The notes under the pieces are model-generated. The model was not told the origin of the DNA, did no database searches, and saw nothing but the letters and a program-made list of their open reading frames with translations. A DNA stretch of 64,000 nucleotides, taken from NCBI RefSeq assembly GCF_003688495.1, contig NZ_REFH01000008.1:372001-436000 (forward strand), in the 5' to 3' direction. This document shows, piece after piece, positions 26,140-33,915 of this stretch. The DNA is from Flavobacterium weaverense. Lineage in GTDB: Bacteria > Bacteroidota > Bacteroidia > Flavobacteriales > Flavobacteriaceae. Each line of letters starts with the position of its first letter. Within the stretch, counting starts at the first letter, position 1. Position numbers and translations under genes: made by a program.

Positions 26140-27135
26140 CTAGTCCAGTTGATCCGTTAGTTTCTTAAAAACAGTTTTAGCATTCTTTCCTTCATACAAG
26201 ATTGAATAAACAGCATCAATAATAGGTGTTTTAGCACCGTAAGCTTGATTTAGTTTGTATGCGCTTTTGACTGCGTAATATCCCTCAGCAACCATGCTCA
26301 TTTCCATCATTGCAGACTTAACTGTATAGCCTTTGCCTATCATATTTCCAAACATTCTATTTCTTGAAAATATAGAATATCCAGTCACCAATAAATCACC
26401 TAAATAAGCAGAATCATTAATGTTTCGTTTCATTTTATGGACTTTTTTGATGAATTTTTTCATCTCACGAATTCCATTACTCATCAATACAGATTGGAAG
26501 TTGTCTCCGTATCCTAAGCCATGAGCAATTCCTGCTGCTATTGCATAAATGTTTTTTAACATTGCTGCATATTCTGTTCCTATTATATCGTCAGTAATTT
26601 TTGTCTTAATGTAATTACCAGATAAATTTGTAGCGACAACTTTAGCTTTATCGGGATCTCCACAAGCAATAGTTAGATACGACAAGCGCTCTAAAGCTAC
26701 TTCTTCTGCATGGCAAGGCCCAGTTATTACACCAATGTTGTAATAAGGAATGTCATATTTCACATGAAAATGTTCTCCCACAATTAAACTCGTCTCAGGA
26801 ACAATACCTTTAATTGCTGAGAAAATAATTTTATCTTGAAGTGAAACGGTTAGGTTTTGTAGTTCAGCATCTAAAAAAGCAGATGGTATTGCAAATATTA
26901 TATAATCAGCATAAGCAACAGCTTCGTTGATATCATTAGTTAGTTTTAATTTATTAGTGTCAAACTCAACAGAACTTAAGTAATTAGGATTGTGCTTATA
27001 TGTTCTAAGATGCTCAATAGCAGTATCGTTACGCATATACCACGAAATTTCTGAAAGATTTACACATAGCATTTTTGCAATCGCTGTTGCCCAACTTCCT
27101 CCACCAATTACTGCAAATTTTATTTTTTCGGCCAT
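26140..27135 (-). CDS. gpsA: Glycerol-3-phosphate dehydrogenase [NAD(P)+]
   Basis: This protein of about 331 residues makes sn-glycerol-3-phosphate from dihydroxyacetone phosphate for phospholipid synthesis. The Rossmann motif is VIGGGSWATA at residues about 8-17. The pattern continues with IIFAIPSAFL, FSAIKGIVPE, ITGPCHAEEVA, the catalytic Lys region YAAMLKNIYAIAAGIAHGLGYGDN and YLGDLLVTGYS. The Met at 27135 (MAEKIKFAV) is the family start; the longer ORF adds seven residues over the promoter region. A good promoter lies immediately upstream. Confidence 0.94.
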   Translation of the reverse strand: MAEKIKFAVIGGGSWATAIAKMLCVNLSEISWYMRNDTAIEHLRTYKHNPNYLSSVEFDTNKLKLTNDINEAVAYADYIIFAIPSAFLDAELQNLTVSLQDKIIFSAIKGIVPETSLIVGEHFHVKYDIPYYNIGVITGPCHAEEVALERLSYLTIACGDPDKAKVVATNLSGNYIKTKITDDIIGTEYAAMLKNIYAIAAGIAHGLGYGDNFQSVLMSNGIREMKKFIKKVHKMKRNINDSAYLGDLLVTGYSIFSRNRMFGNMIGKGYTVKSAMMEMSMVAEGYYAVKSAYKLNQAYGAKTPIIDAVYSILYEGKNAKTVFKKLTDQLD

Positions 27136-27153
27136 TATAATATTGAATTTAAT

Positions 27154-27186
27154 CAAAAGTACTTAAAATTGTTTCAATTAAGCAAA
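27154..27186 (-). promoter_or_regulatory. Bacteroidota-type promoter of gpsA
   Basis: On the minus strand TTTG (27186-27183) is followed after 21 bases by TACTTTTG (27161-27154). The gpsA ATG at 27135 lies about 20 bases downstream. The rest of this 313-bp gap (27136-27448) is AT-rich and holds only the hairpin at 27378-27405. Confidence 0.6.
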
Positions 27187-27377
27187 TTTAATCAATCCTT
27201 GTTTGCTAACAAAAACAGATCATTAATTGCAATAATCATAATTTATTAAATATATTATAATTATTTCACATATAGCACACAATATAAATAGTATACATTC
27301 GTTATAAGTATTGTTAGTACGATTTTTTAACAGATAAACAGGAATTGAATTAGTTAGTTATATTTTGAATGTTAAAA

Positions 27378-27405
27378 GGCGTCCTCCATGTATATGGGGG
27401 ACGCC
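27378..27405. terminator. Strong G/C-rich terminator hairpin
   Basis: GGCGTCC-TCCAT pairs with ATGG-GGGACGCC around a short loop, with AAAA before and TTTTTATTTT after. It is the strongest hairpin in this region. It follows the leftward alcohol dehydrogenase gene by 43 bases but has its longer T tract on the plus strand, so it works on both strands or ends a plus-strand RNA. Confidence 0.8.
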
Positions 27406-27448
27406 TTTTTATTTTGATCTAAGATAAACTACTAATTTTCGTTAGCTT

Positions 27449-28612
27449 TTAATAGCTCATTTCAACAATTGATTTTACTTTCTCTAAAGTTATGTTTTGT
27501 TTTTCTCCTAAACCTAACCAACCTCTTTCTTCAAAGCGATTCACTATGAAGTCAGCTGTTTTGTCAAATTCCTGTGTATAGTCAGATAGGTTAGTGTCCA
27601 TTCCCATAGTATGGAAAAATTCGACTGTTTTGTCAATTGCTTGCTTGGCAATTTCATCTTCAGTTCCAGTTAAATTAAAAATACGTTTTCCGTATTGTGC
27701 TAATTTTCCTTTTTTAGTTTCAAACATTACTCTATATAAGTTTGGTCCTACTACTGCTAATGTTCTAGCATGATCAATTCCGTACAAAGCTGTTAATTCG
27801 TGACCGATCATGTGCGTTGCCCAGTCTGAAGGAACTCCTTTTTGAATTAATCCATTCAACGCCATTGTACAACTCCACATGAAATTAGAAGCAAGTGCAT
27901 AGTCTTTTGGATTTTCAACGACTTTAGGTCCTATTTCTACTAATGTTTGCAAAATTCCTTCAGATATTCGATCCTGAAGAAAACCTTCATGAACGTACGT
28001 TAAGTATTGTTCTAGAACGTGAGTAAAAGCATCTACAACTCCGTTTTGTAATTGTCTTTTAGGTAAAGATTCAATAACAGTAGGATCGCAAATAGAAAAC
28101 TTTGGAAACAACGCAGAACCTCCAAAAGCTAATTTTTCTTTGGTAGATTCAATAGTTACTACTGAACCTGAATTCATTTCGCTTCCAGTCGCTGGTAAAG
28201 TCAAAATGGTTCCAAAAGGGATAACAGTCGATAAATCTTTGATCAATAATTTCTTTTGTAAAATGTCTATCGGATTGCCTTCAAATTTTGCTGCAGCTGA
28301 TATAAATTTAGTTCCATCAATCACAGAACCACCACCTACTGCTAGAATAAAGTCGATTTTTTGCTCTTTAACAACGGCTACTGCTTTCATTAAAGTTTCA
28401 AAATGTGGATTTGCTTCGATTCCACCAAATTCCACGATTTCAAAACCTTTTAGGTTTTCAATTACTTGTGCGTGAATACCATTTTTAAAAATGCTTCCGC
28501 CTCCATAAGTCATTAATATTTTTGCTCCTTGAGGAACTAAAGTTGATAGTTTTTCAATTTGTCCTTTACCAAAAACTAAATTTGTAGGATTATATAATTC
28601 GAAATTTAACAT
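27449..28612 (-). CDS. Iron-containing alcohol dehydrogenase (YqhD-like)
   Basis: This 387-residue enzyme begins MLNFELYNPTNLVFGKGQI, typical of the NADPH-dependent YqhD/butanol dehydrogenase group. LAVGGGSVIDGTKFI is the cofactor-binding motif. TLPATGSEMNSGSVVT follows, and the metal ligands are in VVDAFTHVLEQY, THMIGHELTALYGIDHARTLAVV. It reduces aldehydes and is linked in E. coli to detoxifying reactive aldehydes. The DJ-1-like gene ends 4 bases upstream, so the pair is one transcript, consistent with carbonyl-stress defence. Confidence 0.9.
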   Translation of the reverse strand: MLNFELYNPTNLVFGKGQIEKLSTLVPQGAKILMTYGGGSIFKNGIHAQVIENLKGFEIVEFGGIEANPHFETLMKAVAVVKEQKIDFILAVGGGSVIDGTKFISAAAKFEGNPIDILQKKLLIKDLSTVIPFGTILTLPATGSEMNSGSVVTIESTKEKLAFGGSALFPKFSICDPTVIESLPKRQLQNGVVDAFTHVLEQYLTYVHEGFLQDRISEGILQTLVEIGPKVVENPKDYALASNFMWSCTMALNGLIQKGVPSDWATHMIGHELTALYGIDHARTLAVVGPNLYRVMFETKKGKLAQYGKRIFNLTGTEDEIAKQAIDKTVEFFHTMGMDTNLSDYTQEFDKTADFIVNRFEERGWLGLGEKQNITLEKVKSIVEMSY

Positions 28613-28616
28613 ACTA

Positions 28617-29387
28617 TTATTTTTTTAAATTTAGTTGGTTCAATAATTTCTCAGCAACTAATTTTGATGAAGCTGGATTTTGACCTGTAATTAAAAGTCC
28701 GTCTTCTACAGCATACGGTTTCCAATCAGCTATTTTAGAATAGCTAGCACCATTAGATTGTAAAGCATCTTCTAATAAGAAAGGAACAACTTTAGTTAAA
28801 CCTACTGCTTCTTCTTCACTATTAGAAAATCCAGTTACTTTTTTACCTTTAACTAAATATTCACCGTTTACTTTGACATTTTTAAGTGCGCCAGGAGAGT
28901 GACATACAAAAGCTACTGGTTTTTTATTACTATAAAAAGATTCAATTAGAGCAATCGAAGTTTTGTCTTCGGCTAAATCCCAAAGCGGTCCATGACCTCC
29001 TGGATAGAAAACAGCATCATAATCTGCTTGATTCACATCAGATAGTTTATGAGTGTTTTTTAATTTAGCTAGAACGTCGGTATCCTTATCCAGTCTTTTT
29101 GTGTCTTCTGTAGCTGCAGAAGGATCTTCACTTTTCGGATCTATTGGTGGCTGACCTCCAAGAGGTGTTGCGATATCAATTTGAACTCCTTTGTCTGCTA
29201 ACTCGTAGTAAGGTGCTGCAAATTCTTCTGTCCAATACCCTGTTTTTTCTCCCGTGTCTCCTAGTTTATCGTGACTAGTAAGTACAAATAATACTTTTTT
29301 CATATCTTTTTTATTTTTTTTCTGTGCAGTTGCACTCAAGCAACCTACTGTTAATGCTATAATTGTAAATACTGCAATTTTTTTCAT
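28617..29387 (-). CDS. Exported DJ-1/PfpI family protein (Hsp31-like)
   Basis: This 256-residue protein has a signal peptide (KIAVFTIIALTVGCLSATAQ) containing a cysteine that might be a lipobox. The DJ-1/PfpI fold shows in VLFVLTSHDKLGDTGEKTGYWTEEFAAPYY, YDAVFYPGGHGPLWDL and the nucleophile elbow PVAFVCHSPGAL with its Cys. Family members act as glyoxalases, chaperones or amidases. It is upstream of and nearly fused to the YqhD-like gene, and the divergent LysR gene may regulate both. An exported form is less common than the cytoplasmic one. Confidence 0.88.
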   Translation of the reverse strand: MKKIAVFTIIALTVGCLSATAQKKNKKDMKKVLFVLTSHDKLGDTGEKTGYWTEEFAAPYYELADKGVQIDIATPLGGQPPIDPKSEDPSAATEDTKRLDKDTDVLAKLKNTHKLSDVNQADYDAVFYPGGHGPLWDLAEDKTSIALIESFYSNKKPVAFVCHSPGALKNVKVNGEYLVKGKKVTGFSNSEEEAVGLTKVVPFLLEDALQSNGASYSKIADWKPYAVEDGLLITGQNPASSKLVAEKLLNQLNLKK

Positions 29388-29472
29388 ACTTCATTTATTA
29401 CTACAAATTTACGGCTAATATGTTATTAGTAAAAATAAAATAAATTATGTTTGTGATAAATATATTTATATC

Positions 29473-30369
29473 ATGGTCAATCTTGAATGGTACAGGACTT
29501 TCAAATCTGTTTATAAAAATGGAAATTTTTCTTTGGCTGCAAAGGAGCTTTTTATCAGCCAACCAGCCGTGAGTCAGCAGATAGGAATGTTGGAAGCGCA
29601 TGTTGGTTATAAACTTTTCAACAGAAAATCTAAAGGCGTGGAACCAACACAGTACGCTAAGTTACTCAATAATTTAATCATTGAAGCTCTTGAGCGATTG
29701 GAAAATGTGGAAAACGGTTTTAGAGCTAAGGCATTTAATGCCAATCGGTTAATTTCAGTTGGACTTTCAAAACACTTTATGATTAGTATGGGAAGCGTCT
29801 TACTTTCTAAATTTGATTTTATAGATTTCAGCTTTCATGAAAATGATCAATTATTCGAATTAGTAAATTCTAAAAAGCTTGATTTCGCAATTGTAACAAA
29901 GCAGTACGACACTTTCGACACCGTTCAAAAAAAGGTTGGAGAAATAAGACAAGTAATAGTTGGATCAAATACCATTAACGAATCTGAACTAAAAGCGACT
30001 ATTAAGAATAAAGACAATGACGCAACTGAAAACTGGTTAAATGACCAGAAATGGTTTAGCCACGATGCAGGAATTCCACATATAAAATTATTCTGGCTCC
30101 ATGTTTTTAATAAAAAAAGGCCTTCTATGGTTCCAAATTACATAATTCCTTCCGAAAATGAAATGATTGAAATACTTTCAAGAAATTTAGGTGTTGCAGT
30201 GGTGTGGGATATTAATGCAAAAAAATTTATTGGAGATAGGAAAATAAAATTATTGTGGAACAGCAAAGAAATGCCTAGTTCAGAGGTGTTTTTATTATCA
30301 GCTAAAAATGAAAACTTAAATACTATTTTCGAAAAAATAGAATTAGAATTAATAAGTGCCTTAGACTAA
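29473..30369 (+). CDS. LysR-type transcriptional regulator
   Basis: This 298-residue protein has an N-terminal winged helix-turn-helix (LEWYRTFKSVYKNGNFSLAAKELFISQPAVSQQIGMLE; residues about 3-40). A shorter, divergent substrate-binding domain follows. It is transcribed away from the DJ-1/alcohol dehydrogenase pair, with an 85-base shared promoter region, which is the usual layout for a LysR regulator and its target. That control is inference. Its stop codon ends at the base directly before the nadD stop on the other strand. Confidence 0.9.
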   Translation: MVNLEWYRTFKSVYKNGNFSLAAKELFISQPAVSQQIGMLEAHVGYKLFNRKSKGVEPTQYAKLLNNLIIEALERLENVENGFRAKAFNANRLISVGLSKHFMISMGSVLLSKFDFIDFSFHENDQLFELVNSKKLDFAIVTKQYDTFDTVQKKVGEIRQVIVGSNTINESELKATIKNKDNDATENWLNDQKWFSHDAGIPHIKLFWLHVFNKKRPSMVPNYIIPSENEMIEILSRNLGVAVVWDINAKKFIGDRKIKLLWNSKEMPSSEVFLLSAKNENLNTIFEKIELELISALD

Positions 30370-30963
30370 TTACTTTTTATAGAAATTATTGTGGTCAATA
30401 TATTTCCAAACTTCAGTAGGTAGTAATGGCTGCACATTCTTTCCTTTTTTAATATTATCCCGAATAAAAGTGGATGAAATTTCTACTACAGGCGCATCGA
30501 TCATATGAATTTTTGTCCCGAAATGTTGCGATTCTTTTGATTCTAAGTTTTCTTCATCAGTTGATATTCTCGGATAGACATAAATTTCGTGATGCGCTAT
30601 AATAGCTTCGTAATTTTTCCATCTATGAAGAGACCTTAGATTGTCTTCTCCCATAATTAACGAAAATTCATAAGTAGGATGTTTTTCCTGTAAATGAACT
30701 AATGTGTTTATGGTATAATTGGGCTGTGCTAATTTAAACTCTATATCTGAAGGTTTGATTTTAGGAAAGTCTTCAGTAGCAAGATGCACCATCTCCAAAC
30801 GATGTGAATCTTCAAGTAAAGTATTTTTTTTCTTAAAAGGATTGTGCGGCGTCACCACCATCCAGATTTGGTCTAAATCAGAATATTCCGCCATATGATT
30901 GGCGATAATTAGATGCCCAATATGAATGGGGTTGAATGTTCCGAAGTAAAGTCCTATCTTCAT
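30370..30963 (-). CDS. nadD: Nicotinate-nucleotide adenylyltransferase
   Basis: This 197-residue enzyme forms nicotinate adenine dinucleotide in NAD synthesis. MKIGLYFGTFNPIHIGHLIIAN has the nucleotidyltransferase (H/T)xGH motif. TPHNPFK, SLIMGEDNLRSLHRWKNYE and VEISSTFIRDNIKKGKNVQPLLPTEVWKYI complete the pattern. It is the last gene of the leftward yicC-gmk-S23-nadD run. The four-helix cassette ends 13 bases before its ATG. Its stop touches the LysR stop with no spacer, leaving no room for a conventional terminator. Confidence 0.95.
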   Translation of the reverse strand: MKIGLYFGTFNPIHIGHLIIANHMAEYSDLDQIWMVVTPHNPFKKKNTLLEDSHRLEMVHLATEDFPKIKPSDIEFKLAQPNYTINTLVHLQEKHPTYEFSLIMGEDNLRSLHRWKNYEAIIAHHEIYVYPRISTDEENLESKESQHFGTKIHMIDAPVVEISSTFIRDNIKKGKNVQPLLPTEVWKYIDHNNFYKK

Positions 30964-30976
30964 TATCTTGGTAAAT

Positions 30977-30999
30977 AGTGATTAGTAAAAAGTAATTAG
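30977..30999 (-). repeat. Inverted-repeat arm (nadD side) of the first four-helix cassette
   Basis: This 23-base arm, beginning AGTGATTAGTAAAAAG on the plus strand, matches the reverse complement of 31375-31397 at 21 of 23 bases. It contains the stop codon of the four-helix gene. Confidence 0.85.
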
Positions 31000-31361
31000 T
31001 TTTTGAGAGTTTTTGAAAATGAATTTATCATCTTAGATTCTTCCTCAATTTGTCCCAATATTTCTTTATACAAAGTTTGATCTATAATAAAACCAAGTTC
31101 ATTAGCAATGAGTAACTGAGTTTCTATTTCAAATAATGAACCTCTAGAAATATCTAAAAAATGATTAAATGATTTTTGAGTATTTCTACCATAACCCTCT
31201 GCAATATTTGATGGAATTGAAACTGAAGCTCTTTTCAATTGACTTGTTAAGGCATATAGTTCTTCTTTAGGAAATGATTTTACTAGCTGATATACTAAAC
31301 AGACAATTCTAATTCCCTTTTGCCAAATCAGTAAATCTTTATATGATTTAATTTCTGCCAT
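30996..31361 (-). CDS. Four-helix-bundle protein (S23/rRNA intervening-sequence family)
   Basis: This 121-residue protein has the family pattern SYKDLLIWQKGIRIVCLVYQ, then SFPKEELYALTSQLKRASVSIPSNIAEGYGR, then FLDISRGSLFEIETQLLIA. S23 proteins were first found encoded in intervening sequences of 23S rRNA genes; their function is unknown, and they resemble the Avd protein of diversity-generating retroelements. It is inserted between gmk and nadD and enclosed by 23-base inverted repeats at 30977-30999 and 31375-31397, the first of which contains its stop codon. The IVS-like reading of this arrangement is inference. Confidence 0.9.
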   Translation of the reverse strand: MAEIKSYKDLLIWQKGIRIVCLVYQLVKSFPKEELYALTSQLKRASVSIPSNIAEGYGRNTQKSFNHFLDISRGSLFEIETQLLIANELGFIIDQTLYKEILGQIEEESKMINSFSKTLKN

Positions 31362-31374
31362 CTTAAGCTAATTA

Positions 31375-31397
31375 CTAGTTACTTTTTACCAATCACT
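31375..31397 (-). repeat. Inverted-repeat arm (gmk side) of the first four-helix cassette
   Basis: This arm is complementary to 30977-30999 with two differences. It overlaps the gmk stop codon (31393-31395), so gmk's last codon and stop lie inside the repeat. Confidence 0.85.
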
Positions 31398-31974
31398 TTT
31401 TTTTACTTATAAAATCCTTCACTAACTGATGTGCTTCTTCTAAAGCAACTTGCAAATCGTAATTCTTTATAACAACATCAAATTGTGGTGCAGTGACTAA
31501 CTCAACAGAAGCTTTAGCGATGCGCATATTGATTTTGTCTTCACTTTCAGTAGAGCGTTTTTTCAAGCGAATTTTTAATTCGTCGATACTTGGTGGCTTA
31601 ACGAAAACAGCTAAAGTTTCGTTTGGGAATTTACTTTTAATTCTTAATCCACCAGCGACATCAATATCAAAAATCACATTTTTTCCTAATGCCCAGATGC
31701 GTTCTACTTCACTTTTTAAAGTTCCGTAAAAATTATCGCGATAGACTTCTTCCCATTCGAGGAAATCGTCATTTTTGATGTGTTTTTTGAATTCTTCGGT
31801 AGATATGAAATAGTAATCCTTTCCGTTTACTTCCTCACCTCTAGCGTCGCGTGACGCTGCTGAAATAGAAAATTCTAAATTCAAATCATCTTGTGCTAGT
31901 AAATGTTTCACGATAGTTGTTTTTCCAGATCCTGATGGTGCTGAAAAAACAATTAATTTTCCTCCTTTGTTCAT
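31393..31974 (-). CDS. gmk: Guanylate kinase
   Basis: This 193-residue enzyme phosphorylates GMP. The P-loop is FSAPSGSGKTT near residues 10-19, with the GMP-binding region ISAASRDARGEEVNGKDYYFIS and the lid region RSTESEDKINMRIAKA. The family usually has TTR(P/S)PR at the GMP site, and here SRDARGEE is the Bacteroidota form. It lies between yicC and the four-helix cassette. Its stop is inside the cassette's inverted repeat. Confidence 0.95.
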   Translation of the reverse strand: MNKGGKLIVFSAPSGSGKTTIVKHLLAQDDLNLEFSISAASRDARGEEVNGKDYYFISTEEFKKHIKNDDFLEWEEVYRDNFYGTLKSEVERIWALGKNVIFDIDVAGGLRIKSKFPNETLAVFVKPPSIDELKIRLKKRSTESEDKINMRIAKASVELVTAPQFDVVIKNYDLQVALEEAHQLVKDFISKKK

Positions 31975-31996
31975 TATTTTTTAAGTGATTAATGAA

Positions 31997-32048
31997 TAGT
32001 AATTAGTGATTAGTTTAGCATAGTGTAATTCCTATTCACTAGTTACTA
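31997..32048. repeat. Gene-less AT-rich hairpin repeat between yicC and gmk
   Basis: TAGTAATTAGTGATTAG (31997-32013) is complementary to 32032-32048 at 15 of 17 positions, with an 18-base loop. It has the same sequence words as the cassette arms one gene away (30977-30999) and the moxR-DUF58 hairpin. Confidence 0.75.
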
Positions 32049-32054
32049 ATTCCT

Positions 32055-32915
32055 CTATAAAACATTCAATACCTGTTCTTTTATTTTTTCCAATTCGTCT
32101 TTCATCTGAACGACTAATTTTTGCATTTGAGCATGATTAGATTTAGAACCCATAGTGTTGATCTCGCGACCCATTTCTTGAGTGATAAATCCTAATTTTC
32201 TTCCGTTAGCTTCCGTTCCGTTAATAGTTTCTAGGAAATAATCGAGGTGATTCGTCAAACGTACTTTTTCTTCAGTGATGTCTAATTTTTCAAGATAATA
32301 AATCAATTCTTGTTCGAAACGATTTTCATCAACGTTTACTTTTAGTTCTGCAATCGCAGTTTGTAAACGGTCTTTAATAGTTTGAACACGTTCTGGATCT
32401 AATGCTAAAGCGTCATTCATATATTGACGAATATTTCCAATTCGCAATTGAAATTCTTTTTCTAATGACATTCCTTCATCTTTTCTAAAAGTCAAGATGT
32501 TTTGTAAAGCTTCCTCGATAACAGTTTGGATTTGTACCCAATCGTTCTCGTCAATTTCATCGCGCTCTATTTTCATAGTATCTGGCATCCGAATCGCCAT
32601 TTTCATTAGTTCCGTTTCATCAGCATCAGCGTATACTTCTCTCAATTGATTGATATAGGCTTTTACAATTGGCACATTTACTTTTGTAGAAGTTTGTTCA
32701 GCAGTGCTTTCAATAAAAATAGAAAAATCAACTTTTCCTCTTTCAAGTTTTAATGCGATTTGGTTTCTTAATCCCAATTCCATTTCTCGATATAGCGAAG
32801 GCATTCTCACATTTAGATCTAAACCTTTGCTGTTCAAAGATTTTACTTCTACCGTAATTTTTTTGGATGGTAATTGCAAAGTTGCTTTCCCAAAACCTGT
32901 CATTGATTGTATCAT
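32055..32915 (-). CDS. yicC: YicC family endoribonuclease-like protein
   Basis: This 286-residue protein begins MIQSMTGFGKATLQLPSKK, the hallmark of YicC/YloC. It has VEVKSLNSKGLDLNVRMPS and a C-terminal DUF1732 region (LGFITQEMGREINTMGSKSNHAQMQKLVVQMKDELEKI). YicC has been described as an endoribonuclease acting on small RNAs in E. coli. It is commonly upstream of gmk, as here. Its upstream gap carries two inverted copies of the G/C-rich palindromic repeat. Confidence 0.93.
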   Translation of the reverse strand: MIQSMTGFGKATLQLPSKKITVEVKSLNSKGLDLNVRMPSLYREMELGLRNQIALKLERGKVDFSIFIESTAEQTSTKVNVPIVKAYINQLREVYADADETELMKMAIRMPDTMKIERDEIDENDWVQIQTVIEEALQNILTFRKDEGMSLEKEFQLRIGNIRQYMNDALALDPERVQTIKDRLQTAIAELKVNVDENRFEQELIYYLEKLDITEEKVRLTNHLDYFLETINGTEANGRKLGFITQEMGREINTMGSKSNHAQMQKLVVQMKDELEKIKEQVLNVL

Positions 32916-32950
32916 ATAATTTTCTAAAAGAGGGCAAAGATAGTAAAAAA

Positions 32951-33020
32951 TTCCCCCTGACCCCCGAAGGAGAAATTTGAATATAGTTCTATTCCCCTCC
33001 TTTGGAGGGGTTAGGGGAGT
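32951..33020. repeat. Two G/C-rich palindromic repeats in inverted arrangement
   Basis: The first copy is TTCCCCCTGACCCCC and onward (32951-32972); the second is CCCCTCCTTTGGAGGGG and onward (32994-33020). The first is in reverse orientation to the second, and the two could pair into a larger hairpin. The second copy encodes the last residues and stop of the EamA gene. The same family occurs at 4043-4073. Confidence 0.75.
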
Positions 33021-33915
33021 ATGTCACTAAGTAAACTCCAATAAATATCAATAAAGCTGAAATAATTTTAACCCAACTCAACTCGTCTTTTCCTAAACCT
33101 ATCGCAAAAATTGTTGCGAACAAAGGTTGCAAATAGATAAAAACAGCTACTGTTGTTGGTTTTAACTCTTTCATAGAAAGTAAGTTCAAAAGATACGTTA
33201 GGAATGTCGAAATAATAACGACAAACACTATTTTCCAAGAAATATCAGTAGGAATTGCGGACCAATCTACAGCTTCAAATTGGCTCCAGCCAAAAGGCAA
33301 CACCATTATAAAACCAAACAAATAAATCCATTTTACAAAAGCAAAAGCATTGTATTTATCCATCAATTTTTTGACAATAATTAAATAAAAACCATAGGAA
33401 ATTGCATTTACTAAAACTAAAAAATTCCCGAGTCCTGCATTAGTCGCGCTTCCAATAGATTTTCCATACAAGATAAGAAATCCCGTTCCTATCAATCCTA
33501 ATAGAATCCCAAAAATCATTCGACTTTTCATTCGCTCTTTCATTATTATAGCTGAAAGCGCTAAAACAATCATGGGCGTAGAAACCATAATTACAGCGGC
33601 TGAAATAGGCGAAGTAAGACTTAAACCTTTGAAAAAAGTAAGCATGTTGAAAGCCACCCCAAAGAATGCTGCAGCAATTATTCGAGGAAAATCAGCAAGT
33701 TCAATAGTGCTATTACGATCTTCTTTTTTAAAACTTAGCAATTTAATAAAAAACCAAACCAACCAAAACAAGATTACCGATCCACCTACACGCAATAAAA
33801 TAAAACCGTAGGCATCAATGTATAATGGCATTACGTCCTTAGCAATCGTAAAGGTTACACCGTAAATTATAGAGACAATCGTAGCTCCTATCAGTGCAAG
33901 ATTTCTTTTAGACAT
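32989..33915 (-). CDS. EamA/DMT family transporter with repeat-derived C-terminus
   Basis: This 308-residue protein has about ten membrane helices in two EamA repeats (for example LALIGATIVSIIYGVTF and SAAVIMVSTPMIVLALSAIIM, then GNFLVLVNAISYGFYLIIV and PTTVAVFIYLQPLFATIFAIGLG). The drug/metabolite transporter family exports small molecules; the substrate is unknown. The last residues, SPNPSKGGE and stop, are read from the palindromic repeat at 32994-33020, so the repeat has replaced the original end of the gene. It overlaps the end of the upstream ArsC-like gene by 8 bases. Confidence 0.9.
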   Translation of the reverse strand: MSKRNLALIGATIVSIIYGVTFTIAKDVMPLYIDAYGFILLRVGGSVILFWLVWFFIKLLSFKKEDRNSTIELADFPRIIAAAFFGVAFNMLTFFKGLSLTSPISAAVIMVSTPMIVLALSAIIMKERMKSRMIFGILLGLIGTGFLILYGKSIGSATNAGLGNFLVLVNAISYGFYLIIVKKLMDKYNAFAFVKWIYLFGFIMVLPFGWSQFEAVDWSAIPTDISWKIVFVVIISTFLTYLLNLLSMKELKPTTVAVFIYLQPLFATIFAIGLGKDELSWVKIISALLIFIGVYLVTYSPNPSKGGE

